Positions 27,166-35,167 are shown, numbered from the stretch's first letter. The stretch: DNA of 60,840 nt from Bacillota bacterium (GCA_017417045.1 JAFPZZ010000006.1:1-60840), one strand, 5' to 3'. Translations and numbers: made by a program. Notes: a model not told the origin generated them from the letters alone.

Positions 27166-27735
27166 CTACTTTCCGCTTATGCGGAAGAAGGCCTTGTGCA
27201 GCGCCAGATAGAGCGCCGTCGATATAAATACGCATACCAGCGCGTTGAAGGCCGTCACGCCGGCAGTCCAGGTCAGAAGTATCGACGCCGCTTTAGCGGG
27301 CATTCCGAGCACGAAGCGCTTGAAGAGGTAGCCTATCACAGGGTCGAAGATCACGTTGAAGCAGAGCCCTGCTGCGGCGCTGAGGGCGGCGGCCACGGTG
27401 ATATCCTTCTTTTCGCTCTTTTCCCTGAGTCCGAGCCTTTCGGCCGTTTTCCCGCTTATATAGCCTATGCAGTATTTAAGTATAAAGGTCTTGGGCGCGG
27501 AGCTTATGTACAGGGGATCCAGCACGTCGGCAAGCGATAGCCCTACCGCGCCCGCAAGCCCGCCATAAACCGGACCGAGCAGCCAAGATGAGAGCACGAC
27601 CACGGCGTTCGCGACGTGAATGGCGGTCGTTCCCCCAACGCTGATGGGGATATTGATCTTTCCGTAGGTAAAAGCGATGAAATTCAGCACCGCAAAAAGC
27701 GCGGTAAACGTGAGCATTTTCGTCTTGTCTTTCAT
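27166..27735 (-). CDS. ECF transporter S component, substrate unassigned
   Basis: 189-residue integral membrane protein with about six helices. The N-terminal alanine/aromatic helix TFTALFAVLNFIAF and the loop GGTTAIHVANAVVVLSSWLLG followed by AGAVGLSLADVL are typical of S components that bind vitamins or nucleobase-like substrates. It would share an ECF energising module encoded elsewhere. The ATG at 27735 has AAGGGGGATG upstream; the open frame continues without signal. No riboswitch was recognised in its ~30-base leader. Confidence 0.75.
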   Translation of the reverse strand: MKDKTKMLTFTALFAVLNFIAFTYGKINIPISVGGTTAIHVANAVVVLSSWLLGPVYGGLAGAVGLSLADVLDPLYISSAPKTFILKYCIGYISGKTAERLGLREKSEKKDITVAAALSAAAGLCFNVIFDPVIGYLFKRFVLGMPAKAASILLTWTAGVTAFNALVCVFISTALYLALHKAFFRISGK

Positions 27736-27767
27736 TTCATCCCCCTTTCTTATTGTTTTGAAACTAT

Positions 27768-27796
27768 ATATTACTCTCATCACTTGGCCTTTTCAA
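27768..27796 (-). promoter_or_regulatory. Sigma-A promoter of ECF S component
   Basis: Minus-strand TTGAAA (27796-27791), 17-base spacer, TAATAT (27773-27768). Confidence 0.65.
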
Positions 27797-27893
27797 CAAA
27801 AACCGAGCGAAGGACGCCAAGGCAGGCTCAAGGGGCGGGTGTCGCATCTATGTCGCAATATTTATTTCTTCTTCACAATACGCCGGGCAATTG

Positions 27894-27902
27894 TGATATA
27901 AT
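27894..27902 (+). promoter_or_regulatory. Extended -10 promoter of the trigger-factor-like lipoprotein gene
   Basis: TGATATAAT, with TTCACA at 27872-27877 as a possible -35 at a long (19-base) spacing. The leader to 27982 is about 73 bases and contains a TTGCCGG...CCGG..GGCAA hairpin. Confidence 0.6.
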
Positions 27903-27981
27903 GAACAAGCTTTTTTGCCGGAGCCGACAAAGCCGGCCAGGCAAAGACACAGATGGACTATATATAACACGGAGATTAAGC

Positions 27982-29016
27982 ATGAAAAAGACAGTCAAGC
28001 TCGCAGCGCTCATGATGGCGCTCACACTGATCCTCTGCTCCTGCGGGCAGAGCGGAGAGACCCCGGTCTACAGCCAGGGGCTTGAAGACAACGGTTATTA
28101 CACCGGGATCAAAGCGTTGGATCACGTCACCCTCCCCGACTACAGCACTATCGATATCCCCGCCGACGAGCTCAGAGAAGGGGTCGAGTACTACCTCAGC
28201 TACTTCGCGCCCCACGAGGAAGTGACCGACAGGGCAGTTGAGGACGGCGACACGGTCAACATCGAATACATAGGCTACGTCGACGGAGAGGCCTTCGAAG
28301 GCGGCTCCACCGGAGAAGGCGGTACCAATGTCACGATAGGCGTGACGAGCTACATAGACGACTTCCTCGAGCAGCTGATCGGACACATGCCCGGAGACAG
28401 CTTCGACGTGAACGTCACCTTCCCCGACCCCTACACCAACAACGAGGAGCTATCCGGCAAGGACGCGGTCTTCAAGACCAAGATCAACTACATCCAGGGC
28501 GATATCGACTTCGACGCCTGCGACGACGCCTTCGTAGCGGACAACTTCGAATACTACGGCTGGACCAGCCTCAAGGACATCGAGGACTACTGCAAGCTCA
28601 ACTACGCTGCTAACTACGTCTTCGAGAGCGCTTCCGTGAGCGAGATCCCCGACGCCGTAAGAGAACACACCGTAGCCCTGATAATGGAGAACTACAGGAC
28701 CAGCGCAGACAGCTACGGCATGACCTTCGACGAGATGCTCGAGACCTATCTGCAGGTCAAGGACGAGGCCGAATTCCGCGAGATGTACAGCGACTACATC
28801 GAATCCGAGGCCAGCTATCCGCTGATCTATCAGGCGATAGCAGAGAAGGAAGGGCTCAAGGTCAAGAAGGCTGACATCAGGGACTTCTTCAAGGAGAATT
28901 ACGGAAGCAGCTACTACACCGACGCCAAGAACACCTACGGCCTCGGCTATCTCGCCTACGTCACGCTTCACGACATGGTCGAGGAAGCGCTCGCGGGACA
29001 CGTTGCGGTGCATTGA
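27982..29016 (+). CDS. Trigger-factor-like FKBP peptidyl-prolyl isomerase lipoprotein
   Basis: 344-residue lipoprotein. Signal peptide with lipobox LCSC (near residue 20). An FKBP-type domain follows (~75-170: VEDGDTVNIEYIGYVDGEAFEGGS, split here as VNIEYIGYVDG and GEAFEGGS; FLEQLIGHMPGD). The C-terminal helical part (~180-344) resembles the trigger factor chaperone arm. Likely folds secreted proteins outside the membrane. ACGGAGATTAAGC precedes the ATG; the longer open frame upstream is not used. Confidence 0.87.
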   Translation: MKKTVKLAALMMALTLILCSCGQSGETPVYSQGLEDNGYYTGIKALDHVTLPDYSTIDIPADELREGVEYYLSYFAPHEEVTDRAVEDGDTVNIEYIGYVDGEAFEGGSTGEGGTNVTIGVTSYIDDFLEQLIGHMPGDSFDVNVTFPDPYTNNEELSGKDAVFKTKINYIQGDIDFDACDDAFVADNFEYYGWTSLKDIEDYCKLNYAANYVFESASVSEIPDAVREHTVALIMENYRTSADSYGMTFDEMLETYLQVKDEAEFREMYSDYIESEASYPLIYQAIAEKEGLKVKKADIRDFFKENYGSSYYTDAKNTYGLGYLAYVTLHDMVEEALAGHVAVH

Positions 29017-29031
29017 AAATAGTGTTAGAAT
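29003..29031 (+). promoter_or_regulatory. Promoter of DUF1292 gene
   Basis: TTGCGG (29003-29008), 17-base spacer, TAGAAT (29026-29031), with a TG one base before the -10. It overlaps the last codons of the lipoprotein gene. Confidence 0.5.
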
Positions 29032-29032
29032 C

Positions 29033-29053
29033 AAAAAAGAACAGTTCTTTTTT
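29033..29053. terminator. A/T-rich inverted repeat, terminator-like
   Basis: AAAAAAGAAC-A-GTTCTTTTTT. The T tract is part of the stem, so it could end transcription of the upstream lipoprotein gene in either direction. Confidence 0.5.
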
Positions 29054-29069
29054 ACGGAGGAAATAAACC

Positions 29070-29357
29070 ATGGCAGACCAGGTAAAAAGCAACGCTCCCG
29101 CTGAGGAAGATGAGGAGCTCTACATCACACTCGAGTTCGAGGACGGCACCGAGCTGGAAGCGGAGATAATGGGCACCTTTGACCTCGACGGCAAGGAATA
29201 TATAGCTCTTCTTCCCGACGACGGCAGCGACGACGTCTACATCTACGGATATAAGGAAGTCGGCGATGATGAGTTCGAGCTCATCGACATAGAGGACGAT
29301 GACGAATTCGAAAGAGCCGCCGCCGAATTCGACAAGATCATGGACGAGGAAGAATAG
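29070..29357 (+). CDS. DUF1292-domain small acidic protein
   Basis: 95 residues, very acidic. Core: LEFEDGTELEAEIMGTFDLDGKEYIALLP then YIYGYKEV; the pattern of an F-D-D/G-T-E strand followed by a Y-I-A-L strand marks DUF1292 (YrzB-like). Small Firmicutes proteins of this family have no established role. ACGGAGGAAATAAACC ribosome site. 27 bases before the FAD oxidoreductase gene, probably co-transcribed. Confidence 0.88.
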   Translation: MADQVKSNAPAEEDEELYITLEFEDGTELEAEIMGTFDLDGKEYIALLPDDGSDDVYIYGYKEVGDDEFELIDIEDDDEFERAAAEFDKIMDEEE

Positions 29358-29384
29358 GCAGTTTATAAAACTGAGGTTATCAGC

Positions 29385-30770
29385 ATGAAACAATACGATA
29401 TCGTTATCGTAGGCGCCGGCGCTGCCGGCGTCTTCATGTCTTACGAGCTTGCCAAACGCGGGACCCCCGCCAAGATACTCATGATAGACCGCGGAGCGCG
29501 CCTTGAGGAGAGGCGCTGCCCCATCAAGCTCGGAAAGACAGAAAAATGCGTACGCTGCGAGCCCTGCCATATCATGAACGGCTACGGCGGAGCGGGCACG
29601 CTGTCGGACGGAAAATACAACATCACAAACGATTTCGGCGGAGATCTCTACGCCTACGTCGGCGAGGACAGGGCCATGGAGCTGATGGAATACGTCGACG
29701 AGGTACTCTGCAGCTTCGGAGGCTCGGAGGCCAAGCTCTATTCCACCGAGCACCAGGAGCTGAAGACCCTCGCTCTCCAGAACGACCTGCACCTGCTCGA
29801 CGCCAAGGTACGTCACCTGGGGACCGACCGCAACGTCCGCATACTGTCCGAGATCTACGATTTCGTAAAGGACAAGATAGACATAGTATTCAGGACGAGC
29901 GCGGACACGGTGGAGAAGACCGCGGACGGCTACGTCGTGAACTGCTCGGACGGCGAGTCCTACGCCTGCAGGCAGCTCGTTCTCGCCACCGGCCGAAGCG
30001 GCTCCAAGTGGATCTCCGGAGTCTGCGGAAAGCTTGGGATAAACACCCGCTCCAACAGGGTCGACATAGGCCTTAGGGTCGAGCTTCCCGCGGTGATATT
30101 CAAGCACATCACGGACGCGGTCTACGAGAGCAAGCTCGTCTTCAGGACCAAGAAGTACGGGGACAAGGTCAGGACCTTCTGCATGAACCCCTACGGGGAG
30201 GTCGTTACGGAGAACACCAACGGCATAGTCACCGTCAACGGGCACAGCTACGCAGACCCGGCGCTGGGGACTGAAAACACGAACTTCGCCCTGCTCGTCT
30301 CGAACCATTTCACCGAGCCCTTCAAGGACAGCAACGAATACGGCGAATCCATAGCCAGGCTATCCAACATGCTGGGCGGAGGAGTTTTGGTGCAGCGCTT
30401 CGGCGACCTCGTCAAGGGCCGCCGCTCGAACGAGCACCGCATGGAGAGCTGCTTCACCAGGCCGACGCTAAAGGCAACGCCCGGAGACCTCGCTCTGGTC
30501 ATGCCCAAGCGTCAGCTCGACGACATCATAGAGATGGTCTACGCCCTGGATAAGATCGCTCCCGGGACCGCTAACGACGACACCCTGCTCTACGGAGTCG
30601 AGGTCAAGTTCTACAATTCCACCGTAGAGGTGGACGCCGACCTGGAGACGGCGCTCAAGGGGCTCTACGTCCTCGGAGACGGCTCCGGCGTGACCCACAG
30701 CCTCTCGCAGGCCAGCGCCTCCGGCGTGCACGTGGCCAGGATACTGGACGCGAAGTATCGCCGGCAGTAA
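29385..30770 (+). CDS. FAD-dependent NAD(P)-oxidoreductase (COG2509-like)
   Basis: 461 residues with an N-terminal Rossmann fold IVGAGAAGVFMSYELAKRG (residues 7-25). A Cys-rich loop (CPIKLGKTEKCVRCEPCHIMNGYGG, 46-70, listed here only by its four cysteines) and GTLSDGKYNITNDFGG follow. The LVLATGRSG segment and a C-terminal YVLGDGSGVTHSLSQASASG FAD site complete the fold. This is the conserved but uncharacterised FAD family of anaerobes. Substrate unknown. Confidence 0.85.
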   Translation: MKQYDIVIVGAGAAGVFMSYELAKRGTPAKILMIDRGARLEERRCPIKLGKTEKCVRCEPCHIMNGYGGAGTLSDGKYNITNDFGGDLYAYVGEDRAMELMEYVDEVLCSFGGSEAKLYSTEHQELKTLALQNDLHLLDAKVRHLGTDRNVRILSEIYDFVKDKIDIVFRTSADTVEKTADGYVVNCSDGESYACRQLVLATGRSGSKWISGVCGKLGINTRSNRVDIGLRVELPAVIFKHITDAVYESKLVFRTKKYGDKVRTFCMNPYGEVVTENTNGIVTVNGHSYADPALGTENTNFALLVSNHFTEPFKDSNEYGESIARLSNMLGGGVLVQRFGDLVKGRRSNEHRMESCFTRPTLKATPGDLALVMPKRQLDDIIEMVYALDKIAPGTANDDTLLYGVEVKFYNSTVEVDADLETALKGLYVLGDGSGVTHSLSQASASGVHVARILDAKYRRQ

Positions 30771-30869
30771 AAAGCGCGCAGCCGGGCTGAAAACACTGTC
30801 CTAGAGTCTCGACTACGCTCCGGCAAAGCTTCCTGAGGGCAGGCTCTTAAGACTGCAGAATAAATCGAA

Positions 30870-30902
30870 GATCCCGCATCGCTGCGATGCGGGATCCTTT
30901 TT
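30870..30902 (+). terminator. Terminator after FAD oxidoreductase
   Basis: GATCCCGCATCG-CTG-CGATGCGGGATC stem followed by CTTTTTTC. Confidence 0.92.
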
Positions 30903-30934
30903 CGATTGCTAAAACTGCTGGAGCGCGGCGCTTT

Positions 30935-31645
30935 TTACTGCTCGTCGGTCCTCACGCCGGTGATGTTGTCCCTTCTGGCGCAGAAGGAGCAGAGCCTGGT
31001 GCGGTTAGCGGCGATAGCCTGCTCTACGGTGCCGTAGGTCAGGGAGTCGCTCTGGTTGAGCGAGCCGCAGTCCTCATGGGTGTGATATACCTTGCCGAAG
31101 GGCGCCCAGTAGACGACCTCGTCGCCCAGCGCCTGTATGGCGGCCTGCTGCTGCTCGGAGGACACGGGGTTGTAGTCTATGCTGGAGGCCCCGCCTATCA
31201 GGAGCGCTATTATAGCGACGACCGTGGCGATGGTCTTGGTCTTCTTGTCCAGATCCTTGTTCGTGAGGAGCAGGATCACTATGGGCAGGAAGCATACGAT
31301 GCTGGCGATGAGACCGAGATTGTTCCACAGCCAGAATTTGACCTTGTTTGCCTCCGAAGCCGGGGCTATGTGGTTCGCCTTTTTCCACAGATGCGAGCCT
31401 ATGACCACCGCTATGAGGTCGAGCACGATGAAGCCTATCAGCTGGTACATGCTGGGCATGAAGTTGAGATTGATCTTGCCCTGCAGCACGAGGAAGGCGC
31501 AGATCTCAAAGGCGAGGCCGAGTATCCAGAGTATGACGGCTCCCCATCTGAGTCCCGACGCGCTGCCGACGGGCTTGGCTTCCTTCATCTTCCTTTCGGA
31601 GCCGCCGTCGGCGGCAACGAGCTTATGCTGTTTCTTTTCTGCCAT
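30935..31645 (-). CDS. Membrane protein with C-terminal Ada-like metal-binding motif
   Basis: 236-residue protein of unknown function. A cytoplasmic basic N-terminus (1-32) and four predicted helices (about 33-55, 65-87, 107-127, 136-153) lead to an exposed tail. The tail reads VYHTHEDCGSL ... GTVEQAIAANRTRLCSFCARR (roughly 190-228). It has the spacing of Cys4-type zinc motifs of Ada and thermonuclease-linked domains (VYHxxxC ... A.x.G.rxCxxC). Its TATAAT promoter is divergent from the tyrosine-leader transcript. Confidence 0.75.
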   Translation of the reverse strand: MAEKKQHKLVAADGGSERKMKEAKPVGSASGLRWGAVILWILGLAFEICAFLVLQGKINLNFMPSMYQLIGFIVLDLIAVVIGSHLWKKANHIAPASEANKVKFWLWNNLGLIASIVCFLPIVILLLTNKDLDKKTKTIATVVAIIALLIGGASSIDYNPVSSEQQQAAIQALGDEVVYWAPFGKVYHTHEDCGSLNQSDSLTYGTVEQAIAANRTRLCSFCARRDNITGVRTDEQ

Positions 31646-31689
31646 TATTCTTAAACCTCCGGTAATGATCGTAAGAAATGCTATTAATC

Positions 31690-31718
31690 ATTATACACGT
31701 AGCAGCGTGGAAAATAAA
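31690..31718 (-). promoter_or_regulatory. Promoter of the membrane protein gene
   Basis: Minus-strand TATAAT (31695-31690) with a poor -35 TTTATT 17 bases upstream (31718-31713). A GGAGG ribosome site precedes the ATG. Confidence 0.55.
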
Positions 31719-31779
31719 GGGAATTATTTCGTTACCCCAGAATGCGCACAAGAGTTTTCGCTCCGCGGACAAAAAGTCC

Positions 31780-31807
31780 TTGACATCCTCGCCCGGCATA
31801 GTAAAAT
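31780..31807 (+). promoter_or_regulatory. Strong sigma-A promoter of the tyrosine-leader transporter operon
   Basis: Perfect -35 TTGACA (31780-31785), 16-base spacer, -10 TAAAAT (31802-31807). The predicted start is 31812-31815, immediately before or at the leader ATG. Confidence 0.85.
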
Positions 31808-31814
31808 ACAAAAC

Positions 31815-31925
31815 ATGAATATTGATCGATCCGTTATCGCAGCAGCATACTCCTACGCTTACGGTTATAGCTACAGCTATTACCGCTATTATGGTGTGCT
31901 CAAAGCGAATAACACGGAAAGATAG
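31815..31925 (+). CDS. Tyrosine-rich leader peptide (attenuator)
   Basis: 36-codon ORF, MNIDRSVIAAA then residues 12-26 YSYAYGYSYSYYRYY, then GVLKANNTER and TAG. Nine of 15 consecutive codons are Tyr (both TAC and TAT). It starts at about +1 of a consensus promoter with no Shine-Dalgarno, so it would be read from a leaderless or nearly leaderless message. The TAG lies inside the antiterminator 5' arm, and a strong terminator follows 40 bases later, before the first transporter gene. Inferred function: ribosome stalling at Tyr codons when charged tRNA-Tyr is scarce. Not experimentally shown. Confidence 0.8.
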   Translation: MNIDRSVIAAAYSYAYGYSYSYYRYYGVLKANNTER

Positions 31926-31977
31926 GACCTGCCTCAGGGCGGAAGCATAAACACAGTCAAAGCTCGGTTCTGTTTTT
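31918..31977 (+). promoter_or_regulatory. Antiterminator, alternative to the terminator
   Basis: 31918-31929 (AAAGATAGGACC) can pair without gaps with 31966-31977 (GGTTCTGTTTTT), 12 bp including three G-U pairs. The second strand is the 5' arm of the terminator, so the two structures exclude each other. AGGACC occurs both here (31924) and in the terminator 3' arm (31984). Confidence 0.7.
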
Positions 31978-31996
31978 CGAAACAGGACCGTTTTTT
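31965..31996 (+). terminator. Attenuator terminator
   Basis: CGGTTCTGTTT-TTCG-AAACAGGACCG: 11-bp stem with one G-U pair and a UUCG tetraloop, then six T. Ends 31 bases before the substrate-binding gene. Confidence 0.93.
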
Positions 31997-32027
31997 ATTA
32001 GCTGAATCGCTGAAAAGGAGAGAAAAA

Positions 32028-33011
32028 ATGAAAAAGTTCTTATCACTGCTGATAGCGGCATTGCTCATCCTCGGCCTCGCGGCCTGCGGAGAAAAGAAGG
32101 AAGCGGAGCCCTCCGAGCCCGCCTCTGAGCCCGAAGCGAAGGTATTCAACATCGGAGTATGCCAGCTCGTACAGCATCCCGCTCTCGACGCCGCGACCCA
32201 GGGCTTCGAGGAAGCTGTGAAGGCCGGTCTGGGAGACGACGCCGTCGTCAATATCCAGAACGCCTCCGGCGATTCCGCGGTATGCTCGACCATCATCAAC
32301 GGCTTCGTATCCGGGGGCTGCGACCTTATAATGGCCAACGCTACGCCCGCGCTGCAGGCAGCCGCCGCTGCGACGGACAGCATCCCCATCCTCGGGACCT
32401 CGATCACCGAATACGGCACCGCCCTCGAGATCGAGAACTTCAGCGGCACCGTGGGAGGCAACATCTCCGGAACCTCCGACCTCGCCCCGCTTGACGAGCA
32501 GGCCGCCATGGTAAAGGAATGGTTCCCCGACGCCAAGACCGTAGGGCTCGTCTTCTGCACAGCCGAAGCCAACAGCCGCTACCAGGTCAACGTAGTGAAG
32601 GCTGAGCTCGAAGCTCTCGGCTTCACCGCGACAGAATTCGGCTTCACCGACAGCAACGATCTCGCGGCGGTAGTGCAGAACGCCTGCAGCAGCTGCGACG
32701 TGCTCTACATACCGACCGACAACACCTGCGCCAACAACGCGGAGAGCATCGCGAACATAGCGATACCCGCTAAGACACCCATCATCGCCGGAGAAGAAAA
32801 CCTCTGCGCCGGCTGCGGCATCGCGACTCTTTCCATCAGCTACTACGATATAGGCTTCAAGACCGGGGAGATGGCCGTCCAGATCCTCAAGGGCGAGGCA
32901 GACATCTCCCAGATGCCCGTAGCCTACGCTCCGCAGTTCGTCAAGAAGTTCAACAAGGATATGTGCGAAGCCCTCGGCATAGAGCCTCTCGAAGGCTATG
33001 AGGCCATTTGA
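32028..33011 (+). CDS. TrpX-family ABC transporter substrate-binding lipoprotein (copy 1, probable tyrosine)
   Basis: 327-residue extracytoplasmic binding protein of the COG2984/TrpX family. Lipobox GLAAC (residues 14-18), then GEKKEAEPSEPASE linker, and a two-lobe sugar-binding-like fold (VCQLVQHPALDAATQGF, SGTVGGNISGTSD, VGLVFCTAEANSRYQV, YIPTDNTCANNAESI). Close relatives are described as tryptophan transport proteins. The Tyr-rich leader upstream suggests tyrosine for this copy, an inference. AAAAGGAGAG ribosome site. First gene of the copy-1 operon. Confidence 0.9.
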   Translation: MKKFLSLLIAALLILGLAACGEKKEAEPSEPASEPEAKVFNIGVCQLVQHPALDAATQGFEEAVKAGLGDDAVVNIQNASGDSAVCSTIINGFVSGGCDLIMANATPALQAAAAATDSIPILGTSITEYGTALEIENFSGTVGGNISGTSDLAPLDEQAAMVKEWFPDAKTVGLVFCTAEANSRYQVNVVKAELEALGFTATEFGFTDSNDLAAVVQNACSSCDVLYIPTDNTCANNAESIANIAIPAKTPIIAGEENLCAGCGIATLSISYYDIGFKTGEMAVQILKGEADISQMPVAYAPQFVKKFNKDMCEALGIEPLEGYEAI

Positions 33012-33040
33012 GGCGAAGATCGCTGATCCCACTATATCCC

Positions 33041-33073
33041 GCCCCGGACGCGCCGCCCAGGTACGGCCGGGGC
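33041..33073 (+). other. Intercistronic stem-loop after binding protein gene
   Basis: GCCCCGG ... CCGGGGC, 7-bp GC stem with a 19-base loop and no T tract. Such stem-loops often protect binding-protein mRNA from decay; inference. Confidence 0.45.
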
Positions 33074-33099
33074 TTGAACGGTTTTAAAGAGAGATACGG

Positions 33100-34008
33100 A
33101 TGAATCCTTTCAATTCCTTCATATCCGCGCTCCCGGGCGCCTGCGCTCAAGGCCTCATCTGGGGCCTCATGGCGCTGGGAGTATATATAAGCTTCAGGAT
33201 ACTCAACACCTCAGATCTGACGGTCGACGGTTCTATCGCGACCGGGGGAGCCGCCTGCCTCATGCTGATCAGGGCGGGCGTCCCCGCCGCCGCGGCCGTT
33301 GCGGCTTCAGCTGCGGCCGGCATGATCGCGGGACTCGTGACGGGGCTTCTCTGCACCAAGTGCAGGATACCCGCCATACTCAGCGGCATCCTGACCCAGC
33401 TCGCCCTGTACTCGGTCAACCTCCGCATCATGGCGGGAAAGGCCAACCAGCCCGTTAGCGTAGACAAGTTCAGGCTGCTGCTGTCCCAGAGATACGTCAG
33501 GGCGGCGGGCTTCGACAACCCCATAGTGCTGCTGGCCCTGCTCTCGGCCGTGATCATCGCGGCGGCCTATTACTTCTTCGGAACGGAGATAGGCTGCTCC
33601 ATCAGGGCTACGGGAAACAACCGCGTCATGGCCTCAGCCCAGGGCGTCAATACCGACAGATGCGTCGTGATGGGACTCATGCTCGCGAACGGCCTAGTGG
33701 CCTTCTCGGGAGCTCTCCTGGCGCAGTATCAGGGCTTCGCCGACGTCAACATGGGACGCGGCGCGATAGTTATAGGGCTCGCGGCGGTGATCATAGGCGA
33801 GGTCATATTCGGGAAGGCTTTTTCCTTCAACTTCGCTCTGAGGATGCTGGCCGTCGTGCTCGGCGCCGTGATCTACTACGTAGTGCTCCAGCTCGTGCTC
33901 ACGCTGGGACTGAATACGAACGACCTGAAGCTCATCACCTCCGTCATAGTGGCGGTGTTCCTCACCGTACCCCATCTGAAAGGAGGCCGCGGCAATGCTC
34001 GAGCTTAG
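33100..34008 (+). CDS. TrpY-type ABC permease (copy 1)
   Basis: 302-residue membrane protein of the COG4120 permease type (uncharacterised TrpY family), with about eight helices. Signatures: LIWGLMALGVYISFRILNTSDLTVDGS (positions ~21-47, quoted in parts: GVYISFRIL, DLTVDGS), RATGNNRVMASAQGVNTD (second half) and GRGAIVIGLAAVIIGEV. Starts 88 bases after the binding protein and overlaps the ATPase by 14 bases. Confidence 0.9.
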   Translation: MNPFNSFISALPGACAQGLIWGLMALGVYISFRILNTSDLTVDGSIATGGAACLMLIRAGVPAAAAVAASAAAGMIAGLVTGLLCTKCRIPAILSGILTQLALYSVNLRIMAGKANQPVSVDKFRLLLSQRYVRAAGFDNPIVLLALLSAVIIAAAYYFFGTEIGCSIRATGNNRVMASAQGVNTDRCVVMGLMLANGLVAFSGALLAQYQGFADVNMGRGAIVIGLAAVIIGEVIFGKAFSFNFALRMLAVVLGAVIYYVVLQLVLTLGLNTNDLKLITSVIVAVFLTVPHLKGGRGNARA

Positions 34009-34747
34009 AGACGTATGCAAGACCTTCAATCCCGGGACGGTGAACGAAAAGGTGGCGCTCGACCACGTCAGCCTCACACTCAACGACGGGGACTTCGTGA
34101 CCGTCATAGGAGGCAACGGCGCAGGCAAATCGACCGCCCTCAACGCGGTCGCAGGCACCTTCATGATAGATTCAGGCAAGATACTGCTCGACGGCACCGA
34201 TATAACCAACATGCCGGCCCACGTCAGGGCGAAGTACCTCGGCAGGGTCTTCCAGGACCCCATGCTGGGTACGGCTCCGGACATGTGGATAGAGGAGAAC
34301 CTCGCTCTCGCCGCAAGGCGCGGCAGCAAAAGGGGCCTTAAGTGGAGCATCAGCGAAAACGAGCGCGCCAGGTATAGGGAGGAGCTCAAGATCCTCGGCC
34401 TCGGCCTGGAGGACAGGCTCCAGACCAAGGTCGGACTGCTTTCCGGAGGGCAGAGACAGGCACTCACCCTCCTCATGGCGACGCTGGAAAAGCCGAAGCT
34501 GCTGCTTCTCGACGAGCACACGGCCGCCCTCGATCCTAAGACAGCAGCCGTCGTTTTGGAGCTCTCGGAGCGCATAGTCCGGGAGCACGGTCTCACGACC
34601 ATGATGGTCACCCACAACATGAAGGATGCCCTCGCCTACGGCAACAGGCTCATCATGATGGAGGAAGGCCGCATAAGGCTGGACGTCTCCGGAGAAGAAA
34701 AAAAGAAGCTCACCGTAAGCGACCTGCTTGACATTTTCGAGATTTAA
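33995..34747 (+). CDS. TrpZ-type ABC ATPase (copy 1)
   Basis: 250-residue ATPase of the PhnK-like COG1101 family. Walker A GGNGAGKST (near 40), Q-loop RVFQDPMLGT, signature LLSGGQRQAL, Walker B LLLLDEHTAALDP, and switch His in MVTHNMKDAL. Starts inside the permease gene, indicating coupled translation. Completes copy 1. Confidence 0.93.
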   Translation: MLELRDVCKTFNPGTVNEKVALDHVSLTLNDGDFVTVIGGNGAGKSTALNAVAGTFMIDSGKILLDGTDITNMPAHVRAKYLGRVFQDPMLGTAPDMWIEENLALAARRGSKRGLKWSISENERARYREELKILGLGLEDRLQTKVGLLSGGQRQALTLLMATLEKPKLLLLDEHTAALDPKTAAVVLELSERIVREHGLTTMMVTHNMKDALAYGNRLIMMEEGRIRLDVSGEEKKKLTVSDLLDIFEI

Positions 34748-34821
34748 GCGTATAACACAAAATAACATCCGAAGTGATGTTAAAAATCACGACGGATACA
34801 ACTAAATACCATCAAACCGCT

Positions 34822-35083
34822 GAACGAGAGTAGTAAGAAAAGATCAGTGCACTAAAGCGAGCCGCGGACGGTGTGAGCGCGGCGTGCTCCCTTTTCCGAA
34901 TGGACTCGCGAGGGCAGAGCGAAAGCGCCTCCTGGCGCGAGTAGTAGCTGACGGGGACCTCACCCGTTACCAGGGAGGCGCGCATGTTGGTGCGCGGAAG
35001 TGAGAGGGCGCTTTATTGCGTCAACTTGGGTGGTACCGCAGGAGCATCATATCCTGTCCCAAATCTGGGGCAGGATATTTTTG
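34822..35083 (+). promoter_or_regulatory. T-box riboswitch, tryptophan specifier
   Basis: tRNA-sensing leader. Stem I opens GAACGAGAGTAG, with a distal loop region AGCGAGCCGCGGACGG; the specifier loop reads GAA-TGG-AC with TGG (Trp) at 34901-34903. The conserved T-box sequence TTGGGTGGTACCGC is at 35026-35039. A terminator ATATCCTGTCCC-aaatct-GGGGCAGGATAT-TTTTG follows at 35049-35082. Uncharged tRNA-Trp would stabilise the antiterminator and open the second transporter operon. Confidence 0.9.
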
Positions 35084-35167
35084 TTTATCCTTAAAGCCCG
35101 GGATCTCCATTACCAACACTGGACCTTATCCAAAGAAACAGCTGTTAAGCGAAAGGAGACATCAAAA

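Noticed and set aside
31563..31925. A longer protein including the Tyr-rich segment
   Set aside because: The open frame upstream crosses the divergent gene and both promoters. The ATG at 31815 sits at the promoter start, so only the 36-codon peptide fits.
35000..35167. Start of the second binding protein inside the T-box
   Set aside because: The frame is open but would include the T-box and terminator. ATG 35168 has a good ribosome site and a proper signal peptide.
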